From an uncultured Gammaproteobacteria bacterium (GTDB taxonomy: Bacteria; Pseudomonadota; Gammaproteobacteria; Pseudomonadales; Ketobacteraceae), in assembly GCA_913063125.1 (NCBI GenBank), contig CAJXZM010000039.1, positions 1 through 42,112 of the forward strand: a stretch of DNA of 42,112 bases. The letters are read 5' to 3'. The notes beneath the pieces are model-generated. The model had not been told where the DNA came from. It was given only the letters and a program-made list of their open reading frames with translations, and did not search any database. Both the position numbers and the translations under genes were made by a program. Within the stretch, counting starts at the first letter, position 1, and the number at the start of each line of letters is the position of its first letter. Positions 17,620 through 23,563 of this stretch are shown here, one piece after another.

Positions 17620-18055
17620 CTTTCCACTCTTCTACGGTGAAGCCACCGTTTGTCATGACTACGTAGTACAACTTATCAAATCCCTCAGAGTATTTCGGTA
17701 ACTCCAATTTATTGTAAATCCCCCTTAATCCGACTTCAGGAATACATTCTTTTCCCTTTCGCATAGAATTTCTTCTCAAACATTCGTCTAGACTCGATTG
17801 AAAATAGTACCCAATCACCTCGAAACGATGAGCTTTTAATTTTCTGATATATTTCTCTCGATCCTCTACTGTAGGGTTCGTGTTATCAATGACAAATTTC
17901 TGCTTCGATTCCACGCACGCATCTAAGAGAATCGCCTCGCGATGTCGCGTTCTCAACATATCCATACTTAAACGAATATGTGTTCCGTAAAAATTCTTGA
18001 GATAGTAGGAAGATTTACCACTTGCTTGAAGCCCAACAAAAATAACACCTTTCAT
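17609..18055 (-). CDS. P-loop polynucleotide-kinase-like protein
   Basis: A 148-residue single-domain P-loop kinase of the AAA_33/Pnk type. The Walker A motif is at the very N-terminus (GLQASGKSSYYL, residues 8-19). The second motif FVIDNTNPTVEDREKYI is the pattern of polynucleotide kinases, and CLRRNSMRKGK carries likely lid arginines. A 5'-OH kinase that prepares broken RNA for ligation is the best guess; a small-molecule kinase is possible. There is no phosphatase domain. The start has only a weak ribosome site, but the P-loop position leaves no other choice. It begins 36 bases after the end of tRNA-His and overlaps the Thg1-like gene, so all appear to lie on one transcript. Confidence 0.8.
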   Translation of the reverse strand: MKGVIFVGLQASGKSSYYLKNFYGTHIRLSMDMLRTRHREAILLDACVESKQKFVIDNTNPTVEDREKYIRKLKAHRFEVIGYYFQSSLDECLRRNSMRKGKECIPEVGLRGIYNKLELPKYSEGFDKLYYVVMTNGGFTVEEWKDEV

Positions 18056-18090
18056 ATTTCGATAAACCCAGAATCAAGACAATAAAAAAT

Positions 18091-18167
18091 TGGGGTGGAC
18101 GACGGGACTCGAACCCGCAACGGTCGGCATCACAAGCCGAGGATCTACCAATTGATCTACATCCACC
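18091..18167 (-). tRNA. tRNA-His (GTG)
   Basis: A full cloverleaf of 77 bases with encoded CCA. Anticodon GTG sits in TTGTGAT between TCGGC and GCCGA. The D stem is GATC/GATC and the T stem GCGGG/CCCGT. G-1 is encoded and pairs with C73, as in ordinary bacterial tRNA-His. It is the last tRNA of the array, upstream of the kinase-like and Thg1-like genes. Confidence 0.95.
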
Positions 18168-18187
18168 ATAATCTTCTATCATAAAAC

Positions 18188-18264
18188 TGGAGCCCCAAGT
18201 CAGACTTGAACTGACAATCTGCTACTTACAAGACAGCTGCTCTAGCCAATTGAGCTATCGAGGC
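18188..18264 (-). tRNA. tRNA-Thr (TGT)
   Basis: A 77-base cloverleaf with encoded CCA. The acceptor is GCCTCGA/TTGGGGC with G-T pairs, the T arm GTCAG-TTCAAGT-CTGAC, and anticodon TGT in CTTGTAA. The anticodon stem contains G-T pairs. Only one base separates it from tRNA-Asn. Confidence 0.94.
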
Positions 18265-18265
18265 A

Positions 18266-18343
18266 TGGCTGGCAGAGCAGGACTCGAACCTGCCTCTATC
18301 TCGGTTAACAGCCGAGTGCTCTCACCTGGAGTGCTATCTGCCA
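18266..18343 (-). tRNA. tRNA-Asn (GTT), atypical
   Basis: A 78-base cloverleaf with encoded CCA; anticodon GTT in CTGTTAA between CTCGG and CCGAG. The acceptor stem is TGGCAGA/TCTGCCA. The D stem GCAC/GAGC has an A-A mismatch and the variable loop has six bases. It differs strongly from the usual gammaproteobacterial tRNA-Asn and resembles phage-borne tRNAs. Confidence 0.92.
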
Positions 18344-18359
18344 ATTTTTCTACATTAAT

Positions 18360-18433
18360 TGGAGCGGGATAAGGGAATTGAACCCTTGTAGGTAGCTTGG
18401 AAGGCTACTGCACAACCATTATGCCAATCCCGC
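18360..18433 (-). tRNA. tRNA-Gly (TCC)
   Basis: A 74-base cloverleaf with encoded CCA. The acceptor is GCGGGAT/ATCCCGC and anticodon TCC lies in CTTCCAA between GTAGC and GCTAC. It lies downstream of a 16-codon ORF in the array. Confidence 0.95.
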
Positions 18434-18453
18434 GTTAAAACTTTCTCTTTCTT

Positions 18454-18504
18454 TTAATTATTAGAAAGAATGGCTATGCCATCGATGTCATCTTGATATG
18501 TCAT
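18454..18504 (-). CDS. 16-codon ORF inside the tRNA array
   Basis: Between tRNA-Lys and tRNA-Gly the transcript carries GAGGAG six bases before ATG and then MTYQDDIDGIAILSNN and TAA. The ribosome site is better than those of several real genes nearby. The peptide ends in two AAT (Asn) codons, and tRNA-Asn is in the same array. Short hairpins lie around the stop, but no terminator is seen. It may be a regulatory leader, or chance. Confidence 0.5.
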   Translation of the reverse strand: MTYQDDIDGIAILSNN

Positions 18505-18538
18505 GACCGTCTCCTCTACATATAAGTTGTATTTTAAT

Positions 18539-18614
18539 TGGTGCGTCCAGAAGGAATTGAACCTTCAGCCACCCGGTTAAAAGCCGGATGCTCTACCAAT
18601 TGAGCTATGGACGC
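18539..18614 (-). tRNA. tRNA-Lys (TTT)
   Basis: A 76-base cloverleaf with encoded CCA. The acceptor is GCGTCCA/TGGACGC and anticodon TTT lies in CTTTTAA, with the T arm GAAGG-TTCAATT-CCTTC. It is the first tRNA of the array, 22 bases after the attenuator's terminator. Confidence 0.95.
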
Positions 18615-18635
18615 GTAAACTTTTTTCCAGGCAAT

Positions 18636-18670
18636 AAAAAACCCCGGAAGGTTTTGGCCTTCCGGGGTTT
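18636..18670 (-). terminator. Intrinsic terminator in the leader of the tRNA/repair operon
   Basis: On the minus strand AAACCCCGGAAGG (18670-18658) pairs with its complement at 18651-18639 over a six-base loop, and six T residues follow (18641-18636). It stands between the leader ORF and tRNA-Lys, so transcription from the leader promoter must pass it to reach the tRNAs. Confidence 0.88.
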
Positions 18671-18733
18671 CGCATTTACTGCTTTACCCTGTAATGGAAG
18701 GCTTAACCGCCTTCCTTATTGGTTAAGCGATTA
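18657..18733 (-). promoter_or_regulatory. Attenuator strands of the tRNA/repair operon leader
   Basis: Directly after the leader stop codon the RNA has GCTTAACC (18728-18721), GGAAGGC (18715-18709), GGTTAAGC (18708-18701) and GCCTTCC (18702-18696), then the terminator's GGAAGGC (18663-18657). GCTTAACC can pair with GGTTAAGC, or GGAAGGC with GCCTTCC; the two overlap and exclude each other. In the first form GCCTTCC is left free to pair with the terminator's 5' arm (antiterminator). A ribosome at the stop codon would cover GCTTAACC and favour termination; one stalled on the Asn codons upstream would leave it free and favour read-through. This is the layout of amino-acid operon attenuators. Confidence 0.75.
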
Positions 18734-18862
18734 ACTGAGGATGTTATTCCCCACAACATTATTTCGATGATTATTCTTGGCGCAACACACAGACAGAACA
18801 AGACAACAACGCGCTGGCGCTGTAATCATTGCTAATGTCTTCTTGCCGTGAATGGAAATCAT
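18731..18862 (-). CDS. 43-residue leader peptide rich in Asn, tRNA/repair operon
   Basis: A 43-codon ORF with a GGAG site six bases before ATG 18862. The peptide begins MISIHGKKTLAMI, has two Cys-Cys pairs, and ends KNNHRNNVVGNNILS: six Asn in the last 14 residues, as three pairs, with Lys, His and Gly among them. Four of the amino acids of the downstream tRNAs (Lys, Asn, His, Gly) occur in this tail; Thr occurs earlier. The stop is followed two bases later by the first attenuator strand. The N-terminal half is not similar to anything I recognise. Function as a sensor of tRNA shortage is inferred from the layout. Confidence 0.75.
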   Translation of the reverse strand: MISIHGKKTLAMITAPARCCLVLSVCCAKNNHRNNVVGNNILS

Positions 18863-18898
18863 TTGTTTCTCCAAATAATGTGCATATGTAATCTATGG

Positions 18899-18942
18899 CA
18901 TAATTAAAACATACTTTTTGAAAAAGCCAAGGATTGTTTTGT
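18899..18942 (-). promoter_or_regulatory. Promoter of the leftward leader and tRNA array, conserved 44-bp element
   Basis: On the minus strand ACAAAACAATCC, then TTGGCT as -35 (18930-18925), a 16-17 base spacer containing TTTTCAA and TATGTTT, then TTTAAT as -10. It matches the rightward promoter element at 19081-19124 at 34 of 44 positions, including the spacer, which is far more than two sigma-70 promoters need to share. A common regulator or a duplication is likely. Confidence 0.7.
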
Positions 18943-19080
18943 AATTTTTTAGATATTTTTTATTACAGACAAATTATATTTGCCAAAACCTATTACTCGA
19001 AGCACGTTTAGAAACTACCTAATCGACACATATTTCCCTAATGTTCTGCCGACAGGGGTTCGATAAAAAATTTTGATTTT

Positions 19081-19124
19081 ATAAAACAACACTTGGAATT
19101 TTCAATAAATATGTTTAAATGACG
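19081..19124 (+). promoter_or_regulatory. Promoter of the rightward leader and ligase operon, conserved 44-bp element
   Basis: ATAAAACAACAC, TTGGAA as -35 (19093-19098), a spacer with TTTTCAA and TATGTTT, then TTAAAT near 19115-19120. It mirrors the leftward element at 18899-18942. The 138 bases between the two elements are AT-rich and hold no ORF that I can support. Confidence 0.7.
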
Positions 19125-19155
19125 CCAACTACTGCTACGAACACTTAGGACAACA

Positions 19156-19251
19156 ATGAATCGAGTTCAATCATACAAAGCAAAAACAGACAACACGCAG
19201 ACATTTCGCTGCCAGGTGTCTTTCGTTTGTTGCTCCAGCAGTATAAGCTAA
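19156..19251 (+). CDS. 31-residue leader peptide of the RNA ligase / HD-Pnk operon
   Basis: AGGA stands five bases before ATG 19156. The ORF begins MNRVQSYKAKTDNTQT and ends VSFVCCSSSIS followed by TAA. Like the leftward leader it carries a V-C-C motif (VSFVCC here, LSVCC there), and both ORFs end in TAA followed by TCGCTTAAC. The last codons include two Cys, three Ser and one rare Ile (ATA). Position, ribosome site and the shared post-stop sequence argue for a real leader; the peptide itself is not known to me. Confidence 0.68.
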   Translation: MNRVQSYKAKTDNTQTFRCQVSFVCCSSSIS

Positions 19252-19259
19252 TCGCTTAA

Positions 19260-19347
19260 CTTTATAGGAAGGCGATATAGCCTTCTTATAAAGGGGAAAG
19301 TTGAAAAACTAGAAAACCCGGAAGGCTATAATCTTCCGGGTTTTTTT
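19260..19347 (+). promoter_or_regulatory. Attenuator of the RNA ligase / HD-Pnk operon
   Basis: After the leader stop, bases 19260-19273 pair with 19280-19293 in a 14-bp hairpin with one G-T pair. The terminator follows: AAAACCCGGAAG (19313-19324) with CTTCCGGGTTTT (19333-19344) and seven T residues (19341-19347). TATAGCCTTC (19276-19285) in the first hairpin is exactly complementary to GAAGGCTATA (19321-19330) in the terminator, a perfect 10-bp antiterminator. A ribosome on the stop codon would reach into the first hairpin's 5' arm and weaken it. Which ribosome position gives read-through is less clear than in the leftward leader. Confidence 0.72.
19313..19347 (+). terminator. Intrinsic terminator in the ligase-operon leader
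   Basis: A 12-bp perfect stem with an eight-base loop (GCTATAAT) and a run of seven T. It lies 174 bases before the ligase start. In those 174 bases I see no further gene or clear promoter, so the ligase operon appears to depend on read-through. Confidence 0.88.
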
Positions 19348-19521
19348 GTGGATTATTAAAATCGTAGGGGCTTAGGAAACTAGGCAAAATGAAATGTAAT
19401 GCCGTATTTCAAATAGAGATTATTTTCATCACTACTAGCAAGCTCAAACTGACAATCTATTTGTCCAGATGACTGCTGCGCAAGTGTTTTTTAAGCTAAT
19501 CAGTTACTTGAGATCGACATT

Positions 19522-20184
19522 ATGAATAACCATAGATACAAATATCCACGTACCCCCCATTTACCCTGGTCACCAGGGTACACAAGTGTAGACGTAAGAA
19601 GGTCGTCAACTGACCCTTTTTTGGGCAAAGAGATTGTGGTCACTGAAAAAATGGACGGGGAAAATACTACAATGTATGCAGAGCATATACATGCAAGGTC
19701 ATTGGATAGCCGCCACCACCCTTCTAGGGATTGGGTAAAAGGACTCCACGCCAAAGTTGCCAACCAGATTCCAGAAAACTGGCGCTTATGTGGCGAAAAC
19801 GTTTATGCAAAACATGCAATATTTTACGAAAATTTACCTAGCTATTTTCTGTTGTTCTCTATATGGAACGATAAGAACAGGTGTTTGAGCTGGGATGAGA
19901 CCGTTGAATGGGCCTCTCTCTTGGACCTAGTTATACCACCGGTTTTATATCGAGGCATTTGGGATCAAGAACAGCTCCAGAAACTCTCAATTGATACAGC
20001 CATATGTGAAGGTTACGTTGTTCGGTCGACTGATGAATTCCACTATGACGCCTTTTCAGTTAGCGTCGCAAAATGGGTAAGACCTAAACACGTACAAACT
20101 GACAAACATTGGATGCATGCTGATATTGAACCGAATCAATTAGCTACCCACGTCAAGAATGGCCAGGGAGGACACTATGAATAA
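19522..20184 (+). CDS. RNA ligase family protein
   Basis: A 220-residue covalent nucleotidyltransferase. Motif I is VVTEKMDGENTTMY with the adenylated lysine at Lys43. WRLCGENVYAKHAI fits motif III, EGYVVR motif IV and VAKWVRP motif V. There is no large extra domain, so it is a minimal ligase core of the RNA ligase family. It would seal 5'-phosphate to 3'-OH ends made by the next gene's product. The ribosome site is weak. Its stop lies eight bases inside the HD-Pnk gene, so the two are coupled. A DNA or capping activity is less likely given that neighbour and the tRNA array. Confidence 0.85.
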   Translation: MNNHRYKYPRTPHLPWSPGYTSVDVRRSSTDPFLGKEIVVTEKMDGENTTMYAEHIHARSLDSRHHPSRDWVKGLHAKVANQIPENWRLCGENVYAKHAIFYENLPSYFLLFSIWNDKNRCLSWDETVEWASLLDLVIPPVLYRGIWDQEQLQKLSIDTAICEGYVVRSTDEFHYDAFSVSVAKWVRPKHVQTDKHWMHADIEPNQLATHVKNGQGGHYE

Positions 20185-21481
20185 GTCATTAACGATATTT
20201 TTGGAATCGCTAAAAACAGACGGAACGCCAGGGATTGATGAGTGCGTGAAGCACCTAGGAGAACGCCTGCCATTGCTGTTAAAACTAAAGGACACAGAGC
20301 AGGATCCAGAGTGGCATGCAGAAGGTAACGTGCATATTCATACTGACATGGTATTAGACGAATTGTATATTCTGCTGGAAAGAGATGCACTGCATATAAA
20401 TGGGGAAGCGAGGCAAGCTCTAGTGCTGGCTGCGCTATTGCATGACATTGGAAAACCCGTATGTACAAAACGAAGAGAGATAAATGATATCGTTCGTGTT
20501 GTATCACCTGGGCATGAGGATCAAGGGCGCTCGTATTTAGCTTATAAACTAATGGGGACCGGTCTTTCTTACTTCGTAATTAAGACCGTTCTGGGACTGA
20601 TCGGTGAACACCATATGCCAAAACTATTGGTCGTAAGGGACAAACCGATTGGGGATTATCTTTCCTTAGCCCGGCGAGCTGAATGCGAGTTACTTTATTA
20701 CTTGGAGTTAGCAGACATGTCTGGGCGTCATTGCCCAGACAAAAGCAAACAGCTGGAATATCTTGAGCTATTCAAAATGTTCTGCATGGAATACCAAGTA
20801 TGGAAACCGAAAGAAGCCGCTTGCTATCCAGGTTACCAAGACTGGCAAGCCCATCTCTTAAGGGAATTATCCGACTTCGACGTTGACACCATAGATCTAA
20901 TTTATGGGAATGCTGTTAGGGACCGTGAAAGTGGTCTAATCAGCACAGTTTCTGAAGCAGTAGCAAGATCCTTCCAGTATCGTGATAGCTTTCCTCAATT
21001 GGTGGTAATGTGCGGCCCTTCAGGCTCAGGAAAAACAAGATGGATACAGAATCATCTTTCTGGCTATGACGTTGTGTCTCTCGACAATATACGACAGGAG
21101 ATCTGTGGTGATAGAACAAGCCAGAAGATGCGAGGACAAGTGATGCAAGAAGCGAAATCTCAATTAAAACATCATTTGAGATCAAAAAATCGTGTTGTCT
21201 GGGATGCGACCAATTTACGTAAAGATTTCAGGGCGCAAATTTGTGCATTGGGTTTTTCCTACCAAGCACTGGTAACTCTTGTGATTTTACAGCAAGAGGA
21301 AGCTGCTTATTTTGAGGGAAACGAAAAACGATCGCGTTCGGTGCCAAAAGACATCCTACAGCGGCAACTTGATTCCCTTCAATGGCCCACTGTTGATGAA
21401 GCTCACCGCAGCCTGACAGTTGGAAAGGGCCTGACGCATCACTATGAAGGCACGTTACAGGAAAGGGGATTTTCTTTCTGA
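20177..21481 (+). CDS. HD-Pnk: two-domain RNA/DNA end-healing enzyme
   Basis: A 434-residue fusion. The N-terminal HD phosphohydrolase domain shows His53/His55 in NVHIHTDMVL, the pair His89-Asp90 in ALLHDIGKP, PGHEDQG and GEHHMPK. The C-terminal part is a polynucleotide kinase with Walker A CGPSGSGKT (Lys286) and VVWDATNLRKDFR. HD-Pnk proteins of this layout are known, for example in Runella, to remove 2',3'-cyclic phosphate and phosphorylate 5'-OH ends. I start at 20177, where GGAGG lies five bases upstream, and not at an earlier in-frame ATG at 20159. The gene overlaps the ligase gene by eight bases: healing and sealing are produced together. Confidence 0.9.
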   Translation: MNKSLTIFLESLKTDGTPGIDECVKHLGERLPLLLKLKDTEQDPEWHAEGNVHIHTDMVLDELYILLERDALHINGEARQALVLAALLHDIGKPVCTKRREINDIVRVVSPGHEDQGRSYLAYKLMGTGLSYFVIKTVLGLIGEHHMPKLLVVRDKPIGDYLSLARRAECELLYYLELADMSGRHCPDKSKQLEYLELFKMFCMEYQVWKPKEAACYPGYQDWQAHLLRELSDFDVDTIDLIYGNAVRDRESGLISTVSEAVARSFQYRDSFPQLVVMCGPSGSGKTRWIQNHLSGYDVVSLDNIRQEICGDRTSQKMRGQVMQEAKSQLKHHLRSKNRVVWDATNLRKDFRAQICALGFSYQALVTLVILQQEEAAYFEGNEKRSRSVPKDILQRQLDSLQWPTVDEAHRSLTVGKGLTHHYEGTLQERGFSF

Positions 21482-21506
21482 TCTGTAATCATCAATGCAG
21501 GGTACC
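21481..21506 (+). repeat. 26-bp direct repeat, copy 1
   Basis: ATCTGTAATCATCAATGCAG followed by GGTACC, starting on the last base of the HD-Pnk stop codon. It is identical at 25 of 26 positions to 22591-22616, which lies inside the M28 peptidase gene. The two copies flank the papain-like protease gene. Confidence 0.8.
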
Positions 21507-21578
21507 ATCCAGATGTTCAAAATCACCTGCACCAAGTTCACTTAATTTTTTAAATTTGTGATCCGTGTATTCCCATAC
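21492..21578 (-). pseudogene. Possible gene remnant, 28 residues
   Basis: A minus-strand stretch reads VWEYTDHKFKKLSELGAGDF and then EHLDGTLH before a stop. It resembles the start of DUF6817-type proteins (a pattern such as L-x-E-L-G, DFxHLxGTL), but is preceded by an in-frame TGA, has no start codon, and ends within the 26-bp repeat. It may be the scar of a recombination that cut a gene here. Confidence 0.3.
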
Positions 21579-21652
21579 TCATTTTTTCACAATACCCTAT
21601 CATGAGAGGGGGTGCCACCACCTATAGGCAAGCACTCCCACTACACCGTCAT

Positions 21653-22261
21653 TTACCGACTTGTAACTGCATTGCTGCGAGAACGCCCCTTTTGAGTAAC
21701 TGCATTACTACGGGCACGCCCTTCTACTATTCCACCTTTAAACGACATTGCAGCTGCGTTGTGGCGAAGTAATGGCCATGAGGCGCTAAAAACTTGCACT
21801 TTTGGATAAAATTCTGAAAGCGGTATTGATGTGTTTGGTTCATTTTCTGGGTCATGAATGATGACGTTTGTAGCAGTTGCACCAATCAAAACAGAGGCAT
21901 GCCCATAGGTTTGCCCACTGCTATTGGTCTTTTGCCAAAACACCATCATAGGTCCCCATTTTTTTAACAATGTTTGAATTTCTTTTCCGGAGTTTGGCAA
22001 CCCACCATCTACTGTAACTAAATTCTCGTTACTCATAAAGGTGGGCAACCAACCGTGCTGTAATGCCCAATGCCCTGTTCCTGCACTTCCATCCTTGTGG
22101 GATACATTCTTAGAGAAAAGTGCAGGAACACCAAGTCGTGGTCCGGCTGCGAACCCATATCCGACCATGCACGCGCTTGAATACCAGCAGCCTGTGGGGT
22201 CCATTTGATTATTATCTTGTCCAAATTCAAGCTGAGTTACATAGTTAACATTGAGAAACAT
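21653..22261 (-). CDS. Papain-like cysteine protease (C39/C70-like)
   Basis: A 202-residue protein. The likely catalytic residues are Cys25 in DPTGCWYSSACMVGYG, His121 in GQTYGHASVLIGA and Asp137 in VIIHDPENEP, the order found in papain-like (AvrRpt2/C39-like) peptidases. No signal peptide is seen, so it is cytoplasmic or exported by another route. The C-terminal tail carries an imprecise repeat, RARSNAVTQKG then RSRSNAVTSR, rich in Arg and Ser. A GAGG site precedes the ATG. The gene is flanked by the 26-bp direct repeats. Target unknown; a toxin-like or processing protease is possible. Confidence 0.72.
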   Translation of the reverse strand: MFLNVNYVTQLEFGQDNNQMDPTGCWYSSACMVGYGFAAGPRLGVPALFSKNVSHKDGSAGTGHWALQHGWLPTFMSNENLVTVDGGLPNSGKEIQTLLKKWGPMMVFWQKTNSSGQTYGHASVLIGATATNVIIHDPENEPNTSIPLSEFYPKVQVFSASWPLLRHNAAAMSFKGGIVEGRARSNAVTQKGRSRSNAVTSR

Positions 22262-22467
22262 TTTTACGCCTCGTCTGTGGGTATTCCAAAGGTATAGTGT
22301 CGATTACTACACGTACTTACGCTATCAGAACACAAGAAGTTTACGTTGGAGCCATTCTACTACGACCTAATTTGATTAGCACAGGTATCAGTTGGCTAAA
22401 ATTTTGGTAAAATTACCAGTTTTGGAGAATTCGACTTCAAAAAAATTGAGGCACAAGAGCTCAATTC

Positions 22468-23442
22468 TTATCGATTATACATATTAAGGTAGTCGTATAC
22501 CCCCTGAACCACAAAAGCCATCTTTCTAAAATTCAACGTTTCTGGCAAATCAGCACTTGTATGATACGCCTTATTCCTATAAAACGCCGTATCTGTAATC
22601 ATTAATGCAGGGTACCCAAACCACCAAAAATTTAAGTGATCTGACAACGTCATCCCAGGAAAAAATGGTGGTGCGTTAATAGAAACTACAGGAAGGCCGG
22701 GGAACCTACTCATGCTTCTTTTAAGCATCCTCAACTCGGGAATCTCGCTATATGCTCCAACCAAAGCAATAAAATTTCCTACCTCAGGATATACGCCTGA
22801 TAGCCATGGCATAGGATACTCCTGACTATTTTCAGCATCTGTAAAATATCCTATCATCTCAAAATTTATCATGAGCACTACATTGGCATTAGATTCATTC
22901 AACGATTGAGCATATTGAAAACTACCCATATCTTTGGACCGAAAGTAAGGAGGCTCCTCGAGCGAAAAAGCAACTAATTGTACTTCTACTTCTAATTGAA
23001 CGCCCTTTAATAATCGAGAAAGCTCCAGCAAACCTGCGACACCACTTGCATTATCATCAGCCCCTGGCAACCCACCCGCACTATCATAATGCGCTCCAAT
23101 CACAATTATTTCGTCTGTTTTTGGACCAAAACGAGATACTACATTTTTGTACTCGACACCCCAAACGTCATATTTTTGGTACTCTGTATCTTTATTGGAT
23201 TTAGAAAATTCTTTATAAATGTAAGATGCAGTAATATCGAGATTATCGACATCATCGCTTCTTGGTGGAAATATTGTGGATAATTTTACGACATGATTTT
23301 TTAGCCGTACATCATCTACTAATACTATTTCAGGCTGTGATTCCATTTCTTGTATTGGCTGCGTAAACAGTGCCCATAACGCTACTACAATCATTGCCAA
23401 CAATATCACTAAGGTAATAAGCATACCGTAGAGTTTTGCCAT
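22468..23442 (-). CDS. M28 family zinc aminopeptidase, membrane-anchored
   Basis: A 324-residue protein with one N-terminal membrane segment (LYGMLITLVILLAMIVVALW), so the enzyme domain lies outside the inner membrane. The two-zinc site of M28 peptidases is visible: His118 in VIGAHYDSAGG, the Asp pair at 129/130 in GADDNASG, the Glu pair in FSLEEPP, Glu195 in INFEMIGY where many have Asp, and His294 in KAYHTSADLP. It removes N-terminal amino acids or acts on modified peptides. The ribosome site GAGGTGA overlaps the end of a 25-codon upstream ORF. The DNA coding for YPALMITD is repeated downstream at 21481-21506. Confidence 0.9.
   Translation of the reverse strand: MAKLYGMLITLVILLAMIVVALWALFTQPIQEMESQPEIVLVDDVRLKNHVVKLSTIFPPRSDDVDNLDITASYIYKEFSKSNKDTEYQKYDVWGVEYKNVVSRFGPKTDEIIVIGAHYDSAGGLPGADDNASGVAGLLELSRLLKGVQLEVEVQLVAFSLEEPPYFRSKDMGSFQYAQSLNESNANVVLMINFEMIGYFTDAENSQEYPMPWLSGVYPEVGNFIALVGAYSEIPELRMLKRSMSRFPGLPVVSINAPPFFPGMTLSDHLNFWWFGYPALMITDTAFYRNKAYHTSADLPETLNFRKMAFVVQGVYDYLNMYNR
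22591..22616 (+). repeat. 26-bp direct repeat, copy 2
   Basis: It lies inside the M28 peptidase gene, where it encodes the stretch ending ALMITD on the minus strand, and matches 21481-21506 at 25 of 26 bases. Confidence 0.8.
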
Positions 23443-23447
23443 TTAAG

Positions 23448-23525
23448 TCACCTCAAATTATTAAGATCATATACTAGCCAAACATTCTGCCTTAGATATG
23501 CCTCAGCTGTGGCGAAAAATGGCAT
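23448..23525 (-). CDS. 25-codon ORF directly upstream of the M28 peptidase
   Basis: GAGGAG precedes ATG 23525. The peptide begins MPFFATAEAYLRQ and ends VYDLNNLR, with two AAT codons before TTG AGG TGA. The last codons form the ribosome site of the peptidase gene, whose ATG is five bases after the TGA. Translation of the ORF should therefore control access to the peptidase start. No homologue is recognised. Confidence 0.5.
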   Translation of the reverse strand: MPFFATAEAYLRQNVWLVYDLNNLR

Positions 23526-23563
23526 TTTTTCTCCTCTACAATATTTCATGCTATCAACGTCTC

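Noticed and set aside
18091..18167. tRNA-His lacking an encoded G-1, which would make the Thg1-like protein essential
   Set aside because: On careful alignment G-1 is encoded and pairs with C73, as in ordinary bacteria.
22262..22467. A gene or leader ORF between the M28 and papain-like protease genes
   Set aside because: Only very short frames without ribosome sites and a small inverted repeat (TGGTAA/TTACCA) are present.
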